Origin: Kaistia soli DSM 19436
GTDB taxonomy: Bacteria > Pseudomonadota > Alphaproteobacteria > Rhizobiales > Kaistiaceae
Direction of reading: 5' to 3'
Length of the DNA: 64,000 bases
Assembly (NCBI RefSeq): GCF_900129325.1
Contig: NZ_FQUP01000001.1
Span: 248,001-312,000, forward strand
Part shown: piece after piece, positions 18,523 through 28,255 of the stretch
Layout of the letters: every line of letters begins with the position of its first letter
Numbering within the stretch: the first letter of the stretch is position 1
The notes under the pieces: generated by a model
Told to the model about the DNA's origin: nothing
Database searches by the model: none
What the model saw: only the letters and a program-made list of their open reading frames with translations
Translations under genes and position numbers: made by a program

Positions 18523-20925
18523 ATGGCGCGGGCAGAAACAGCCGGTGCGTCTCAGAGCGAACATTTGCCGATTTCCAAGACCATGTTCGCAAGGAAACAA
18601 GCTGTGCGCGGTCACGCTCGAATGCTCGCACAGCCCACCTACGAGAAGCTCCTGGCGGCCGAACCGATCCTGCGCCGTTGCATCCCCGTCATCATTATCA
18701 TCTTCCTGCTGTTCGTTGCCTTCTCGCGCATCGTTCATCTTTACGACCTGCGTCTTGAACGCGAGGCCGAAGCGCGCGACATGCTGAGCCTTGTGGCGAC
18801 CGTCGTCTCTGAACGGCTCGCCCGCCAGGAGCCGACATTGCCGGCCGAAGGCTATGCAATGGCGCTCCAGACGATGCTGGACGCGGCGCTGCCGCCGGCC
18901 GCCACCGAGACCGGCCGGCGCTTCTATGTAACCGATCCCACCGGCCGCATCCTGGCGACCGCGCCGCGCTCGGCGACCGAAGAAGGGCTCGACTTCGACA
19001 ATGTCGTGCACGACGCCCAGCCGATGGTCATCTTCGGCGAGCGAGCCGGCGTTCTGCCGGTGGAGATCGAAGGCGACGGGCCCGGCCTCGGAACGTTGCG
19101 CCAACTCTCCGGCGGGCTCGGCTATGTCGCGGTGACGACGCCCCTCGCCGCCGTCTATCGCGGATGGCGCGACGACGTCTCCATCAATGTGACGGTCTTT
19201 GTCGGCACCAGCGCGATTTTGCTGGTCATTCTCTATGGCTACTTCGCCCAATCGGCACGCGCACAGCAGGCGGATCGCATCTATCACGAGACTTATGCGC
19301 GCTTCGATACAGCGCTCCGCCGAGGCCGATGCGGCCTCTGGGACTGGGATGTCGCCCGCGGACGCCTGTTCTGGTCGAAATCGATGTTCGAACTGGTGGG
19401 CATGACGCCACGCGATACGCTTCTCGGCTTCGGCGAGGTCAATGCGCTCGTCCATCCCGAGGACGGCGATCTCATGGACCTCGTCGAGGCGCTCTATGAG
19501 ACGGGCGAGACAACCGTCGACCGCATGTTCCGCATGCGCAAGGCCGCCGGCGGTTTCGTTTGGCTGCGCATCCGCGTCGAGCTCGTCGATGCCGACGAGG
19601 CGGAGCCGCATCTAATCGGCATCGCCGTCGACGTCACCGAGCAGATGCGCCTCGCCGAGAGTTCGCGCACCGCCGATATCCGGCTGCGCGACGCGATCGA
19701 GACCATCTCGGAGGCTTTCGTGCTCTGGGATACCGAGAACCGGCTGGTGATGTGCAACTCCAAGTACCAGCAGTTGCATGGGATTCCCGATTCAGTGCTG
19801 CAGGTCGGCACACCCTATGCCGAGGTGGTCGCCGCCGGCCGGCAGCCGATCGTGCGGACGCAGATTCCGACCGACGAGCGCCACGAGGCGGGCGGCCGCT
19901 CCTTCGAAGCGCAGCTCAATGACGGGCGTTGGCTGCAGATCAACGAGCGGCGCACCAAGGATGGCGGCTTCGTCTCGGTCGGCACCGACATCACGACGAT
20001 CAAGCGGCACGAGGAAAAGCTGATCGACGGCGAGCGGCGGCTGATGGCAACGATTGCCGATCTGCGGCAGTCGCGACAGAAAATGGAGCAGCAGGCGCGA
20101 GACATGGTGGAACTGGCCGAGAAATATTCCGAGGAGAAGGACCGCGCCAATGCGGCCAACCAGACCAAGTCGGAGTTCCTCGCCAATATCAGCCATGAAC
20201 TGCGCACGCCGCTCAACGCCATCATCGGCTTCTCGGAAATCATGCGCTCCGGCCTGTTCGGGCCGCTCGGATCGCCGCGCTATCTCGAATATTGCGAGGA
20301 CATCCACGCGAGCGGCAATTTCCTGCTGAATGTCATCAACGACGTGCTCGACATGGCCCGCATCGAGGCCGGCCGCATGGCACTCGACATGGAGCCGTTG
20401 TCGCTTGATGAGATCGTCGACGAGGCGTCGCGCGTCGTCGGTGCCGAGGCGGAACTGCGGCATGTCTCGGTCGAGGCGGATGTCGAGCCGCATCTGCAAC
20501 TTGTCGCCGACAGGCGCGCCGTTAAGCAGATGGTACTCAACCTGCTCTCCAACGCCGTGAAGTTCACGCCAGAGGGCGGCCGCGTCAGCGTGCGCGCCCG
20601 GCGCATCGGCACCGCCGTGACGCTGTCGATCGAGGACACAGGCATCGGCATTCCGAAAGACGCGCTGAAGAAGCTCGGCCGGCCATTCGAGCAGGTGCAG
20701 AACCAGTTCACCAAGAGCCACAAGGGCTCTGGCCTCGGGCTCGCCATCACGCGCTCGCTGGCGGAACTGCATGGCGGCGCAATGCGCATCCGCAGCCACG
20801 AGGGCAAGGGCACGATCGTCTCAATCCGCCTTCCGACGGGCCAAAGCTTGGGTACGCCGACACCTACTGGCGCTTCGGCAGGCGCCGCGCTCAGGCTCGG
20901 GGCTTCGGCGGAACCTTCCCGATAA
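18523..20925 (+). CDS. PAS-domain sensor histidine kinase, PleC/DivJ/PdhS type
   Basis: The 800-aa protein has two membrane helices (IPVIIIIFLLFVAF early; a second near 225) bounding an extracytoplasmic segment. A PAS domain (GLWDWDVARG), a second PAS domain (ISEAFVLWDTENRLVMCN), a coiled linker, a HisKA domain and a HATPase domain follow. The phosphoacceptor is His558 in the SHELRTPLNAIIGFSEIM box that marks the DivJ/PleC/PdhS subfamily. N, G1 (DTGIGIP) and G2 (GSGLGLAI) boxes are intact. It probably acts on a DivK/PleD-type regulator in cell-cycle or polarity control; no regulator is adjacent. The ATG at 18523 follows CAGGGGG. Its 3' end overlaps glnE on the other strand by 35 bases. Confidence 0.85.
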   Translation: MARAETAGASQSEHLPISKTMFARKQAVRGHARMLAQPTYEKLLAAEPILRRCIPVIIIIFLLFVAFSRIVHLYDLRLEREAEARDMLSLVATVVSERLARQEPTLPAEGYAMALQTMLDAALPPAATETGRRFYVTDPTGRILATAPRSATEEGLDFDNVVHDAQPMVIFGERAGVLPVEIEGDGPGLGTLRQLSGGLGYVAVTTPLAAVYRGWRDDVSINVTVFVGTSAILLVILYGYFAQSARAQQADRIYHETYARFDTALRRGRCGLWDWDVARGRLFWSKSMFELVGMTPRDTLLGFGEVNALVHPEDGDLMDLVEALYETGETTVDRMFRMRKAAGGFVWLRIRVELVDADEAEPHLIGIAVDVTEQMRLAESSRTADIRLRDAIETISEAFVLWDTENRLVMCNSKYQQLHGIPDSVLQVGTPYAEVVAAGRQPIVRTQIPTDERHEAGGRSFEAQLNDGRWLQINERRTKDGGFVSVGTDITTIKRHEEKLIDGERRLMATIADLRQSRQKMEQQARDMVELAEKYSEEKDRANAANQTKSEFLANISHELRTPLNAIIGFSEIMRSGLFGPLGSPRYLEYCEDIHASGNFLLNVINDVLDMARIEAGRMALDMEPLSLDEIVDEASRVVGAEAELRHVSVEADVEPHLQLVADRRAVKQMVLNLLSNAVKFTPEGGRVSVRARRIGTAVTLSIEDTGIGIPKDALKKLGRPFEQVQNQFTKSHKGSGLGLAITRSLAELHGGAMRIRSHEGKGTIVSIRLPTGQSLGTPTPTGASAGAALRLGASAEPSR

Positions 20926-23866
20926 TCCGCACGAAGGCGGCACGGACGTCTGCCTCGGTGGCGCGGAGATGCGCGTCGAGCGTAGCGAAATCGGGAAGCT
21001 CGGACGCGCGGGCCAGCAGCGTCAGCAATCCCTTCGGAACCTCGTCCGCGCTGAAGGCGCCGCCAACGCTGAGACGCAGGATCTGCGTCAGCCGCTGAAG
21101 GAGCCTGAGCGCGGGCAGAAGCACCTCCGCCTCAGCCGGCGGCAGTACACCAGCCCGAGACGCTGCTGCCAGCACCGTCTCGGTCTCGGTATCCAGGATC
21201 GCCGGATGCGCGGCGCCATGCGCCAGTTGCAGATATTGCGCGATGAACTCGATGTCGATCAGACCGCCGGGTGCCTGTTTCAGGTCCCATGGCCCTTCGG
21301 CCGGCTTCTCGGCTTCCAGCAAAGCGCGCATGTCGAGAACGTCGGCGGCGATCTTCTTCGCCACGCGCGGCCCGGCGAGAACGTCGGCGACTACAGCCGA
21401 TGCCTCGGCCATCAGCGACGCGTCGCCGGCGATCGGCCTGGCCCGCGTCAGCGCCATATGCTCCCAGGTCCAGGCGGACTTCGCCTGATAATCGGTGAAG
21501 GCCTTGATATGCGTTGCGAGGGGGCCGGCATTGCCGGACGGGCGAAGGCGGAAATCGACCTCATAGAGCGCGCCCTCGGCCGTCGGCGCTGAAATCGCCG
21601 CGATCAGCCGCTGCGTGAGGCGGGCGAAATACTGGGTGCCCATTAACGGTTTCTCACCGGATGAAGCCGGTTCGCTCTCGTCGAAATCATAAAGCAGCAT
21701 GAGATCGAGGTCGGATGCCGCCGTCATCTCGCGGCCGCCGAGCTTCCCCATCGCGACGAGCGCGATCCGGCCTTTCTTCATACGACCATGCACGCTCTCG
21801 AAAGCCGCACGTACGTGCTCCAGCAGGCGTGCGAGCAGCAATTCGGCAAGGTCGGCATAAGCAAAGCCGGCAGCACGCGCACCGACCGTACCGGCGATGA
21901 CCCGGATGCCAATCAGGAAGGCCTGCTCCTTGCCGAAGATGCGGACGCGATCGAGTACCTCTTCCAGCGCGGTCGCGCCGACCAGCATGGCGTCGAGCCG
22001 GGTTTCGATGGTCGCTCGGTCTGGCAGCCGGCCGAAAAACGCCGGATCGAGCAGCGCGTCGAGCACATGCGGGCGCGCCGTCACGATGTCGGCGAGGCGC
22101 GGCGCCGTTCCCATCACGAGGGCGATGAGATTGAGCAGACCCGGATTGGAGCCGAGCAGCGCGAAAAGCTGTACGCCGGCCGGAAGACGCGCCAGCAGCC
22201 GGTCGAAGGCGTTGAAGGCCGCATCGGCGTTGTCGGATGTCGCGAGCGCTTCGAGAAGGGCCGGCGTGATCTCCGTCAGACGCTCCCGGGCGGCTGACGA
22301 CCGCATCGCGGGATAGCGGCCGAAATGCCAGCCGCGCACGGTGCGGCTCACCTCGCGCGGATTGGCATAGCCGAGCTCGGCGAGGGTCGCCACCGTCTCG
22401 GGATCCTCATCGTCCCCCGTGAAGACCAGGCTACCGATGCTGGCGGAGAGCGGCGGTGCCGTTTCGAACAGGCGGATATAATGGTCGCGTACAGTCTCCA
22501 TCGCCGCGCGCAACGCGGCCGAAAACGCTTTGACGGTGCGGAAGCCGGAGAGCCGCGCGACGGTGTCGAGCGCGTCATCGTCGTCGGGCAGCGTATGCGT
22601 CTGCTCGTCGGCGATCATCTGCAGCCGGTGCTCGACCTGCCGCAGCAGGCGGTAGCAGCGGGCGAGTTCCGTGGCGGCCTGCGGCTCTATCCAGCCCTTG
22701 GCGGCGAGCACATTCAGCATGTCGATGGTGCGGCGGCCGCGGAGGTCTGGGTCGCGGCCCCCCGCGATCAATTGCTGCGTCTGGACGAAGAACTCGATCT
22801 CGCGGATGCCGCCACGGCCAAGCTTGATGTTATGACCGGCAATCGCCACGCTTTCATGGCCGCGATGATCGTGGATTTGCCGCTTGATCGAGTGAATATC
22901 GGCGATGGCGGCGAAATCGAGATATTTGCGCCAGACAAACGGCGTCAGTTCACTCAGGAAAGCCGCGCCAGCAACGGCGTCGCCGCCGACCGGCCACGCC
23001 TTGATCATTGCGGCGCGTTCCCAGTTCTGGCCGCTCGATTCATAATATTGAAAGGCAGCCGGCGTGGAAATCGCGAGCGGCGTCGAGCCTGGATCGGGAC
23101 GAAGGCGAAGGTCCGTGCGGAACACATAGCCATCGCCGGTCCGCTCCTGCAGCAGCTTGACCAACCGGCGCGTCAGGCGGACGAAGAACGTGCCCATCTC
23201 GTCGCGGTCGGCGACTCGCGCGCGGTCGGGGTCGAACAGCACAATCAGGTCGATGTCGCTGGAATAATTGAGTTCCGCCGCGCCGAGCTTGCCCATACCG
23301 ATGATGATCCATCCGCTGTCGCGACAGGGAATATCCGGATCGGCCAGCGTGATGGCGCCCGAAGCAGCCGCGTCGGCCAGGAGGAAATTGGCGGCAGCAC
23401 TCACGGCTGCGTCGGCGAAGTCCGTCAGCCGACGCGTCACGTCCTCGACCGACCAGACGCCGCCGAGATCCGCGAGCCCGACCAGCAGGGCGACTTCGGC
23501 ACGCGCCTTTCGCAGGCCAGCGGCGACAACGGCCTCCTCGCCGCTCCGCCAGAGTTCGGACACCCGGGCGCGGATACTGTTGAAGTGCGCGGCTGGCGGC
23601 CCCGCGAGGATGTCGAGCCAGCGCCGGACGTCGCGGAACGCTGTGTCCTTGAGAAAGGGCGACGCCGCGAAGACCGAGGCCATGAAGGGCGCGAGATCGT
23701 CATGAATTTCGGTGAGTGCCGACCACGTTTCGCCGCAGTCGGCGTTCTTCACCGCCTCGGCGATGTCGCGGAGAGCCGCCTTGCGCACCGCGGCCTGCGG
23801 CGGCGCAACCAGCGGGCGGATCAGAGCTGCGAGTGACGCTGTTCGGGCGCGATCCGAATCATTCAT
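20891..23866 (-). CDS. glnE: Bifunctional glutamine synthetase adenylyltransferase/deadenylase
   Basis: At 991 aa this is full-length GlnE. The N-terminal nucleotidyltransferase (deadenylylating) has GMGKLGAAELNYSSDIDL with Asp204/Asp206. The C-terminal (adenylylating) copy has AMGKLGGREM followed by ASDLDLMLLYDFD at about 715. Each is followed by its helical GlnD-PII-uridylyltransferase-like domain. It adenylylates and deadenylylates glutamine synthetase in response to PII and glutamine. It starts 21 bases downstream of the sensor kinase stop, so it is probably the last gene of the response regulator-kinase operon, a neighbourhood conserved in Hyphomicrobiales. Its 3' end overlaps the 3' end of the convergent PAS kinase. 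Confidence 0.97.
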   Translation of the reverse strand: MNDSDRARTASLAALIRPLVAPPQAAVRKAALRDIAEAVKNADCGETWSALTEIHDDLAPFMASVFAASPFLKDTAFRDVRRWLDILAGPPAAHFNSIRARVSELWRSGEEAVVAAGLRKARAEVALLVGLADLGGVWSVEDVTRRLTDFADAAVSAAANFLLADAAASGAITLADPDIPCRDSGWIIIGMGKLGAAELNYSSDIDLIVLFDPDRARVADRDEMGTFFVRLTRRLVKLLQERTGDGYVFRTDLRLRPDPGSTPLAISTPAAFQYYESSGQNWERAAMIKAWPVGGDAVAGAAFLSELTPFVWRKYLDFAAIADIHSIKRQIHDHRGHESVAIAGHNIKLGRGGIREIEFFVQTQQLIAGGRDPDLRGRRTIDMLNVLAAKGWIEPQAATELARCYRLLRQVEHRLQMIADEQTHTLPDDDDALDTVARLSGFRTVKAFSAALRAAMETVRDHYIRLFETAPPLSASIGSLVFTGDDEDPETVATLAELGYANPREVSRTVRGWHFGRYPAMRSSAARERLTEITPALLEALATSDNADAAFNAFDRLLARLPAGVQLFALLGSNPGLLNLIALVMGTAPRLADIVTARPHVLDALLDPAFFGRLPDRATIETRLDAMLVGATALEEVLDRVRIFGKEQAFLIGIRVIAGTVGARAAGFAYADLAELLLARLLEHVRAAFESVHGRMKKGRIALVAMGKLGGREMTAASDLDLMLLYDFDESEPASSGEKPLMGTQYFARLTQRLIAAISAPTAEGALYEVDFRLRPSGNAGPLATHIKAFTDYQAKSAWTWEHMALTRARPIAGDASLMAEASAVVADVLAGPRVAKKIAADVLDMRALLEAEKPAEGPWDLKQAPGGLIDIEFIAQYLQLAHGAAHPAILDTETETVLAAASRAGVLPPAEAEVLLPALRLLQRLTQILRLSVGGAFSADEVPKGLLTLLARASELPDFATLDAHLRATEADVRAAFVRIIGKVPPKPRA

Positions 23867-23887
23867 GGCCGACGGACGCCTCCCGCG

Positions 23888-25282
23888 TCAGCTGGCGGCC
23901 GGAAAACGAAGCGTCACCACGAGCCCCGGACCAGCGTCACCGAGCGACAGACTACCATGATGGAGCTTCGCAACGGCATCGACGAGGCTGAGCCCGAGCC
24001 CGCTGCCGGGCTGGGAGCGGCTCTTCTCAAGCCGGACAAAGCGTTCCAGCACGCGCTCGCGCTCGGAGGCGGGAATGCCGGGCCCATTATCGGCAACGTG
24101 GACGACGATGTCACTTCCTTCGCGCCGCGCCGTCACCTGGACGCGCGCCGGGCTCGGCTTGGCGTCGCCGCTTTTCACATATTTGATCGCGTTGTCGACG
24201 AGATTGCCGAGCGCCTGGCTGATCAGTTCGCGACTGCCCAACATCGGCAGCGGCTCTTCCAGCGACAGCGCCAGATAGACCTCCGCTTCCTCGGCCACCG
24301 GCTCATAGAATTCGGCGACGTCGGCGACGATCGGCGCGAGATCGAGCGGCGCCATCGCGCCGTCCGGCGAGCCGGCCTCGATGCGGGCGATCATCAGAAG
24401 GGCATTAAACGTCCGAATGAGCTGATCTGAATCCTCGATCGTCGCCTCGAGCGCCGCCCGATATTCATCCGTCCGTTCCGGACCAGCGAGCGCCGCCTCG
24501 ACGCGTGTGCGAAGGCGGGTCAAAGGCGTTTTCAGGTCGTGGGCGATGTTGTCGGACACATCCTTAAGGCCTGAAAGCAACGCCTCGATCCGGTCGAGCA
24601 TCGCGTTGAGGCTCGCAGCCAGGCGGTCGAACTCGTCGCCGGTGCCGGTGACTTCAAGGCGTCCCGAGAGATCGCCGTCCATGATCCGCCGGCTCGTCGC
24701 CGAGACCTGGTCGATGCGCTTCAGGACGCGACGGCTGACGAAGAACCATGAGAGGAGCGCCAGCGCGATGAGCAAGCCGACGCCGATCATCATCGCCTTC
24801 GCGACGACGACGCGAATGCGCTCGATATCGCTGACATCGCGGCCAACGAGCATGCGGAGCCCGTTCGGCAGCGGCAGGACGCGAACCATCGCGAGGTGAC
24901 GCGTGCTGTCGCCTTCGAGCCGCTTGTAGGGGATCGTGACGGGATCGATGCCGCTCCGCTGCAGCAGCGCCGGCGGCACTTCGGTCACGTTGCCGGCCAC
25001 GACATTGCCGCTCGCATCGGCGATAACATACAGGCTGGCGCCGGGAACGCGGCTGCGCTGCTCGATCGCGGCGACGATTCCGGTGAGACCCTTGGAGAGC
25101 CCTTCGTCGGCCAGAACGCCGATCTCGGCCTCGATCGAATCCTGCACCTGCTGGGTCAGGATGCGATCGGTCTCGCGCGAGATCCAGCCGACAAAGACGA
25201 CGGCGAACACGGTGAAGACGACAAAGTAAGTCGCCGCCAGTTTGAACGCCGTCGTGCGGACAACCTTAGCGATGGCTGTCAC
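23888..25282 (-). CDS. Sensor histidine kinase (HAMP-HisKA-HATPase)
   Basis: The 464-aa inner-membrane kinase has helices at about 12-33 and 160-182 around a periplasmic sensor, a HAMP segment (VLKRIDQVSATSRRI), HisKA with His248 in NIAHDLKTPLTRLR, and HATPase boxes NLVDNAIKY, DNGPGIP and GSGLGLSL. It reads from a GTG inside the end of the response regulator gene (17-base overlap), implying translational coupling. The partner is the 25266 regulator. The signal is unknown; the location behind degP suggests an envelope role (inference). Confidence 0.88.
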   Translation of the reverse strand: MTAIAKVVRTTAFKLAATYFVVFTVFAVVFVGWISRETDRILTQQVQDSIEAEIGVLADEGLSKGLTGIVAAIEQRSRVPGASLYVIADASGNVVAGNVTEVPPALLQRSGIDPVTIPYKRLEGDSTRHLAMVRVLPLPNGLRMLVGRDVSDIERIRVVVAKAMMIGVGLLIALALLSWFFVSRRVLKRIDQVSATSRRIMDGDLSGRLEVTGTGDEFDRLAASLNAMLDRIEALLSGLKDVSDNIAHDLKTPLTRLRTRVEAALAGPERTDEYRAALEATIEDSDQLIRTFNALLMIARIEAGSPDGAMAPLDLAPIVADVAEFYEPVAEEAEVYLALSLEEPLPMLGSRELISQALGNLVDNAIKYVKSGDAKPSPARVQVTARREGSDIVVHVADNGPGIPASERERVLERFVRLEKSRSQPGSGLGLSLVDAVAKLHHGSLSLGDAGPGLVVTLRFPAAS

Positions 25283-25946
25283 GGATCATGTATCCGGCGC
25301 CGCGCACGGTGTGCACGAGGGTTTCGCTGAAGCCTTTGTCCACCTTGGAGCGCAGGCGCGAGATATGTACGTCGATGACGTTGGTCTGCGGATCGAAGTG
25401 ATAGTCCCAGACATTCTCGAGCAGCATGGTCCGAGTCACGACCTGACCGGCATGCTTCATCAGATATTCGAGCAGGCGGAATTCGCGCGGCTGCAACGGG
25501 ATGGACGTCTGGGCGCGGCGCACGGTGTGGCTGAGGCGATCGAGCTCGAGATCACCGACACGCAGCAGCGTCTCGGCTTCGCCAGGTTTGCGGCGGCGGG
25601 CGAGTACCTCGACGCGGGCGAGCAGTTCGGAAAAGGCATAGGGCTTGGCGAGATAGTCGTCGCCGCCGGCGCGAAGTCCCGTCACGCGGTCATCGACCTG
25701 GCCGAGCGCGGAGAGGATGAGAACAGGCGTGTCATTTCCCTTGGCGCGCGCCTCGGAAACGAGCGTCAGCCCGTCCTTCTTCGGCAGCATGCGGTCGACC
25801 ACCATCACGTCGTATCGGTTGGCCTCGGCCAGGAAGGCCCCCTCCTCGCCATCTGCGGCGTGGTCGGGCACATGGCCGGCCTCTTTCAGGGCCTTGACGA
25901 GATAAGCGGCGGTTTCTCGGTCGTCTTCGACAAGCAGGATGCGCAT
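25266..25946 (-). CDS. OmpR-family response regulator
   Basis: A 226-aa regulator with a receiver domain (RILLVEDD acidic pocket; phospho-acceptor Asp51 in VVDRMLP; Thr/Ser and Lys105-type lysine in YLAKPYAF) and a C-terminal winged helix (LQPREFRLLEYLMKH ... NVIDVHISRLRSKVD ... VRGAGYMI). It is the first gene of the regulator-kinase-glnE unit. It has its own 178-base upstream region containing the degP terminator, so it needs a promoter downstream of that terminator. Target genes are unknown. Confidence 0.9.
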   Translation of the reverse strand: MRILLVEDDRETAAYLVKALKEAGHVPDHAADGEEGAFLAEANRYDVMVVDRMLPKKDGLTLVSEARAKGNDTPVLILSALGQVDDRVTGLRAGGDDYLAKPYAFSELLARVEVLARRRKPGEAETLLRVGDLELDRLSHTVRRAQTSIPLQPREFRLLEYLMKHAGQVVTRTMLLENVWDYHFDPQTNVIDVHISRLRSKVDKGFSETLVHTVRGAGYMIRDSHR

Positions 25947-26002
25947 TTCGAAACGTTAGCCGATTCAGGAGAGGACGGCAGCCGCCGCGGGAAATGGTAC
26001 GC

Positions 26003-26037
26003 AAAAGAAAACGGCAGGCGGGGGGCGCCGCCTGCCG
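26003..26037 (-). terminator. Intrinsic terminator of degP
   Basis: A perfect 10-bp stem at 26012-26021 / 26028-26037 (CGGCAGGCGG with CCGCCTGCCG, 6-base loop) is followed on the minus strand by TTTTCTTTT. It lies 88 bases past the degP stop and insulates the downstream two-component/glnE operon. Confidence 0.85.
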
Positions 26038-26124
26038 ATCTTGCGGTGGCTCGCAGTAAAAACACACCGCGAGCGAACCGCGAAGCGGGTGGCCTATCGA
26101 CAGAGCGACCGGGCCGGCCTCAGG

Positions 26125-27657
26125 TCAGGCCTTGCCGAACGGCAGGGCCACGAAGCGGGTGTGGTCGCCCGACTTGATGCGGACGAGAACCGCCTTCATG
26201 CCCGCCTTCTTGGCATCGACGACCTCACGCTCGACGTCGCCCGGGCGGGAGACTTCGCTGCCACCGACAGCGAGGATCACGTCGCCGGGCTGAATGCCCT
26301 GCTCGGCCGCAGCGCCATCCGGATCGACTTCCGAGACGACCACGCCCTTGTCATCGGGCGAAGCAGTCAGCGCCAGGCCGAGATCGGCCACCGAGGCGGG
26401 CTTCGCCGGCTGGTCGGCGCTTGCCATCTTGTCCTCGCTGGGCAGCTTGCCGAGCTTGACCTCGATCGTCTGGGCCTTGCCGCTACGCACGATGCCGAGC
26501 TTGACCGTCGTACCCGGCGCATAGCCGGCGATGATCTGCGAGAGGTTGCGCGCATCCTCGACGGTCTTGCCGTCGACATTGACGATGGCGTCGCCCGACT
26601 TGATGCCGGCGAGAGTGGCAGGGCTACCTTCCTGCGGCTCCGCGACCAGCGCACCCTTGGCGTCTGCGAGGTTGAGGCTGTCGGCGATATCGCGGGTGAT
26701 CGGCTGGATCTGCACGCCGAGCCAGCCGCGTACGACCTCGCCGTGATCCTTCAGGTCGCCGATGACGCGCTGCGCCGTGGCGGCCGGAATGTCGAAGGCG
26801 ATGCCGACGCTGCCGCCCGAGGGCGAGTAGATGGCGGTGTTGATGCCGATGACCTGGCCGTTCATGTTGAAGGTCGGGCCGCCGGAATTGCCCTTGTTCA
26901 CCGAGGCGTCGATCTGGATGAAGTCGTCATAGGTGCCGGCGCCGATGTCGCGGCCAAGGGCCGAGACGATACCAGCCGTCACCGTACCGCCGAGGCCGAA
27001 CGGATTGCCGACCGCGACGACCCATTCGCCAACGCGGACGTCGCCGGGGGCGAATTCGACATAGGTGAACTTCTGCGAGTTGTCGTCGACCTTGAGCAGC
27101 GCGAGATCGGTCTTCGGATCGGTGCCGATCAGGCGGGCCGTGTATTCCTTGCCCTTCGAATCGGTGACCGTGAAGTCGCTCGAACCGTCAACGACGTGGT
27201 TGTTGGTGACGACATAGCCGTCTTCAGAGATGAAGAAGCCGGAGCCAAGGCCGACAGCCTTGTGCATCTGCGGGCGCTTGTTGCCGCCCATGCCGTTCTG
27301 CTGGTCCTGGAACTGCTTGAAGAAGCGCTCCATCGGCGAGCCGGGTGGGAACTGGCCCGGATTCGGCATGCTGAAGCCGTTGCTGCCGCCATTGCCGCTA
27401 TCGTCATCCGACGCGTCGGCGACTTCCGACTTGACGCGCACGCTGACGACGGCCGGCTTCACCTTGTCGACGAGATCGGCGAAGTTCGGCAGCTGCGGGG
27501 CGGCCGACTGGACGCGGACGGCGTCGGCATAGGCCGGCGAACGGCTGCCGAGAACGGCCTCGCCAGCGAAACCGCCGACGACCAGCGCGGCTGCGGCGGT
27601 GCCGAGCACCAGGCGGGTGCGGAGGCGGCTGCCAACCTTCGGGTTCTGTTCGGACAT
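26125..27657 (-). CDS. degP: Do-family periplasmic serine endopeptidase (DegP/HtrA)
   Basis: A 510-aa HtrA-type protease with an N-terminal signal/anchor helix (LVLGTAAAALVVGGFAGEAV). Trypsin-like domain residues are His154 (TNNHVVDG), Asp184 (KTDLALLK) and Ser258 (NKGNSGGP). Two PDZ domains follow (about 310-400 and 420-505). It degrades or refolds misfolded periplasmic and outer-membrane proteins. The ATG at 27657 has GGAGAG upstream; an ORF start nine codons earlier lacks one. It sits between the cytochrome c maturation operon and the two-component/glnE operon, and is probably transcribed alone or by read-through, ending at the strong terminator. Confidence 0.95.
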   Translation of the reverse strand: MSEQNPKVGSRLRTRLVLGTAAAALVVGGFAGEAVLGSRSPAYADAVRVQSAAPQLPNFADLVDKVKPAVVSVRVKSEVADASDDDSGNGGSNGFSMPNPGQFPPGSPMERFFKQFQDQQNGMGGNKRPQMHKAVGLGSGFFISEDGYVVTNNHVVDGSSDFTVTDSKGKEYTARLIGTDPKTDLALLKVDDNSQKFTYVEFAPGDVRVGEWVVAVGNPFGLGGTVTAGIVSALGRDIGAGTYDDFIQIDASVNKGNSGGPTFNMNGQVIGINTAIYSPSGGSVGIAFDIPAATAQRVIGDLKDHGEVVRGWLGVQIQPITRDIADSLNLADAKGALVAEPQEGSPATLAGIKSGDAIVNVDGKTVEDARNLSQIIAGYAPGTTVKLGIVRSGKAQTIEVKLGKLPSEDKMASADQPAKPASVADLGLALTASPDDKGVVVSEVDPDGAAAEQGIQPGDVILAVGGSEVSRPGDVEREVVDAKKAGMKAVLVRIKSGDHTRFVALPFGKA

Positions 27658-27733
27658 CTGGATTTCTCTCCACGGTAGACGCATCGGGTGAGCTGTTGGT
27701 CCGGGGGGAACCGAAGCTCTCGAGGGAGAGAAT

Positions 27734-27757
27734 GCCGTCCGGCACCTTACGGACGGC
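27734..27757 (-). terminator. Hairpin between ccmH and degP
   Basis: GCCGTCCG pairs with CGGACGGC over an 8-base loop, 38 bases after the ccmH stop. No U-tract follows on the minus strand, so its role (terminator, leader structure of degP) is unclear. Confidence 0.3.
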
Positions 27758-27794
27758 TGTCACACGCATGAATGTTTCGTAATGTAGCGCCGCT

Positions 27795-28250
27795 TCAATC
27801 GTCGCGAGCGAGCAGCGCCTCGACGCGGCGTTCTTCCTCAGCCGTCAAGGCCGCCGGCTCGGCGATCCGACGGCGGCGGAAGAGCCCGAAGGAGAGCACA
27901 ACGCCGATGAGCAGGACGAGTGGGGCCGCGGCCCAGAGCAGCAGCGTATGCCAAGCGAAAGTCGGGCGCAGCAGTACATATTCGCCGTAGCGATCGACGA
28001 GGAACGCCTTCACTTCCGCGTCACTGTCGCCGGCTTTCAGCCGTTCGCGGATCAGAATGCGGAGATCCCGCGCGATCGTCGCATCGGAATCATCGATCGA
28101 CTGGCTCTGGCAGATGAGACAGCGCAGTTCGGTAGACAGCGACCGGGCGCGTGCTTCGAGAGCCGGATCCGGCAACACCTCGTCCGGCTGGACCGCCAGC
28201 GCCGGCAGCAGCGACAGCATAAGCAGCAACGCGGCGAGAAGGCGTCGCAT
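27795..28250 (-). CDS. ccmH: Cytochrome c biogenesis thiol-reductase CcmH (CycL)
   Basis: A 151-aa protein with an N-terminal signal peptide, the periplasmic LRCLICQ motif (Cys44, Cys47) and a C-terminal membrane helix followed by a basic tail. This matches the CcmL/CcmH N-domain (NrfF-like) family. It reduces or holds apocytochrome c cysteines for heme ligation by CcmF. The start is 5 bases after the ccmF stop in the ccmIEFH operon. The length is normal for the rhizobial split form, where the TPR half is the separate CcmI/CycH. Confidence 0.93.
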   Translation of the reverse strand: MRRLLAALLLMLSLLPALAVQPDEVLPDPALEARARSLSTELRCLICQSQSIDDSDATIARDLRILIRERLKAGDSDAEVKAFLVDRYGEYVLLRPTFAWHTLLLWAAAPLVLLIGVVLSFGLFRRRRIAEPAALTAEEERRVEALLARDD

Positions 28251-28255
28251 GGGCC

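Noticed and set aside
22325-23836. 503-aa plus-strand open frame antisense to glnE
   Set aside because: Shadow of glnE; no recognisable domain.
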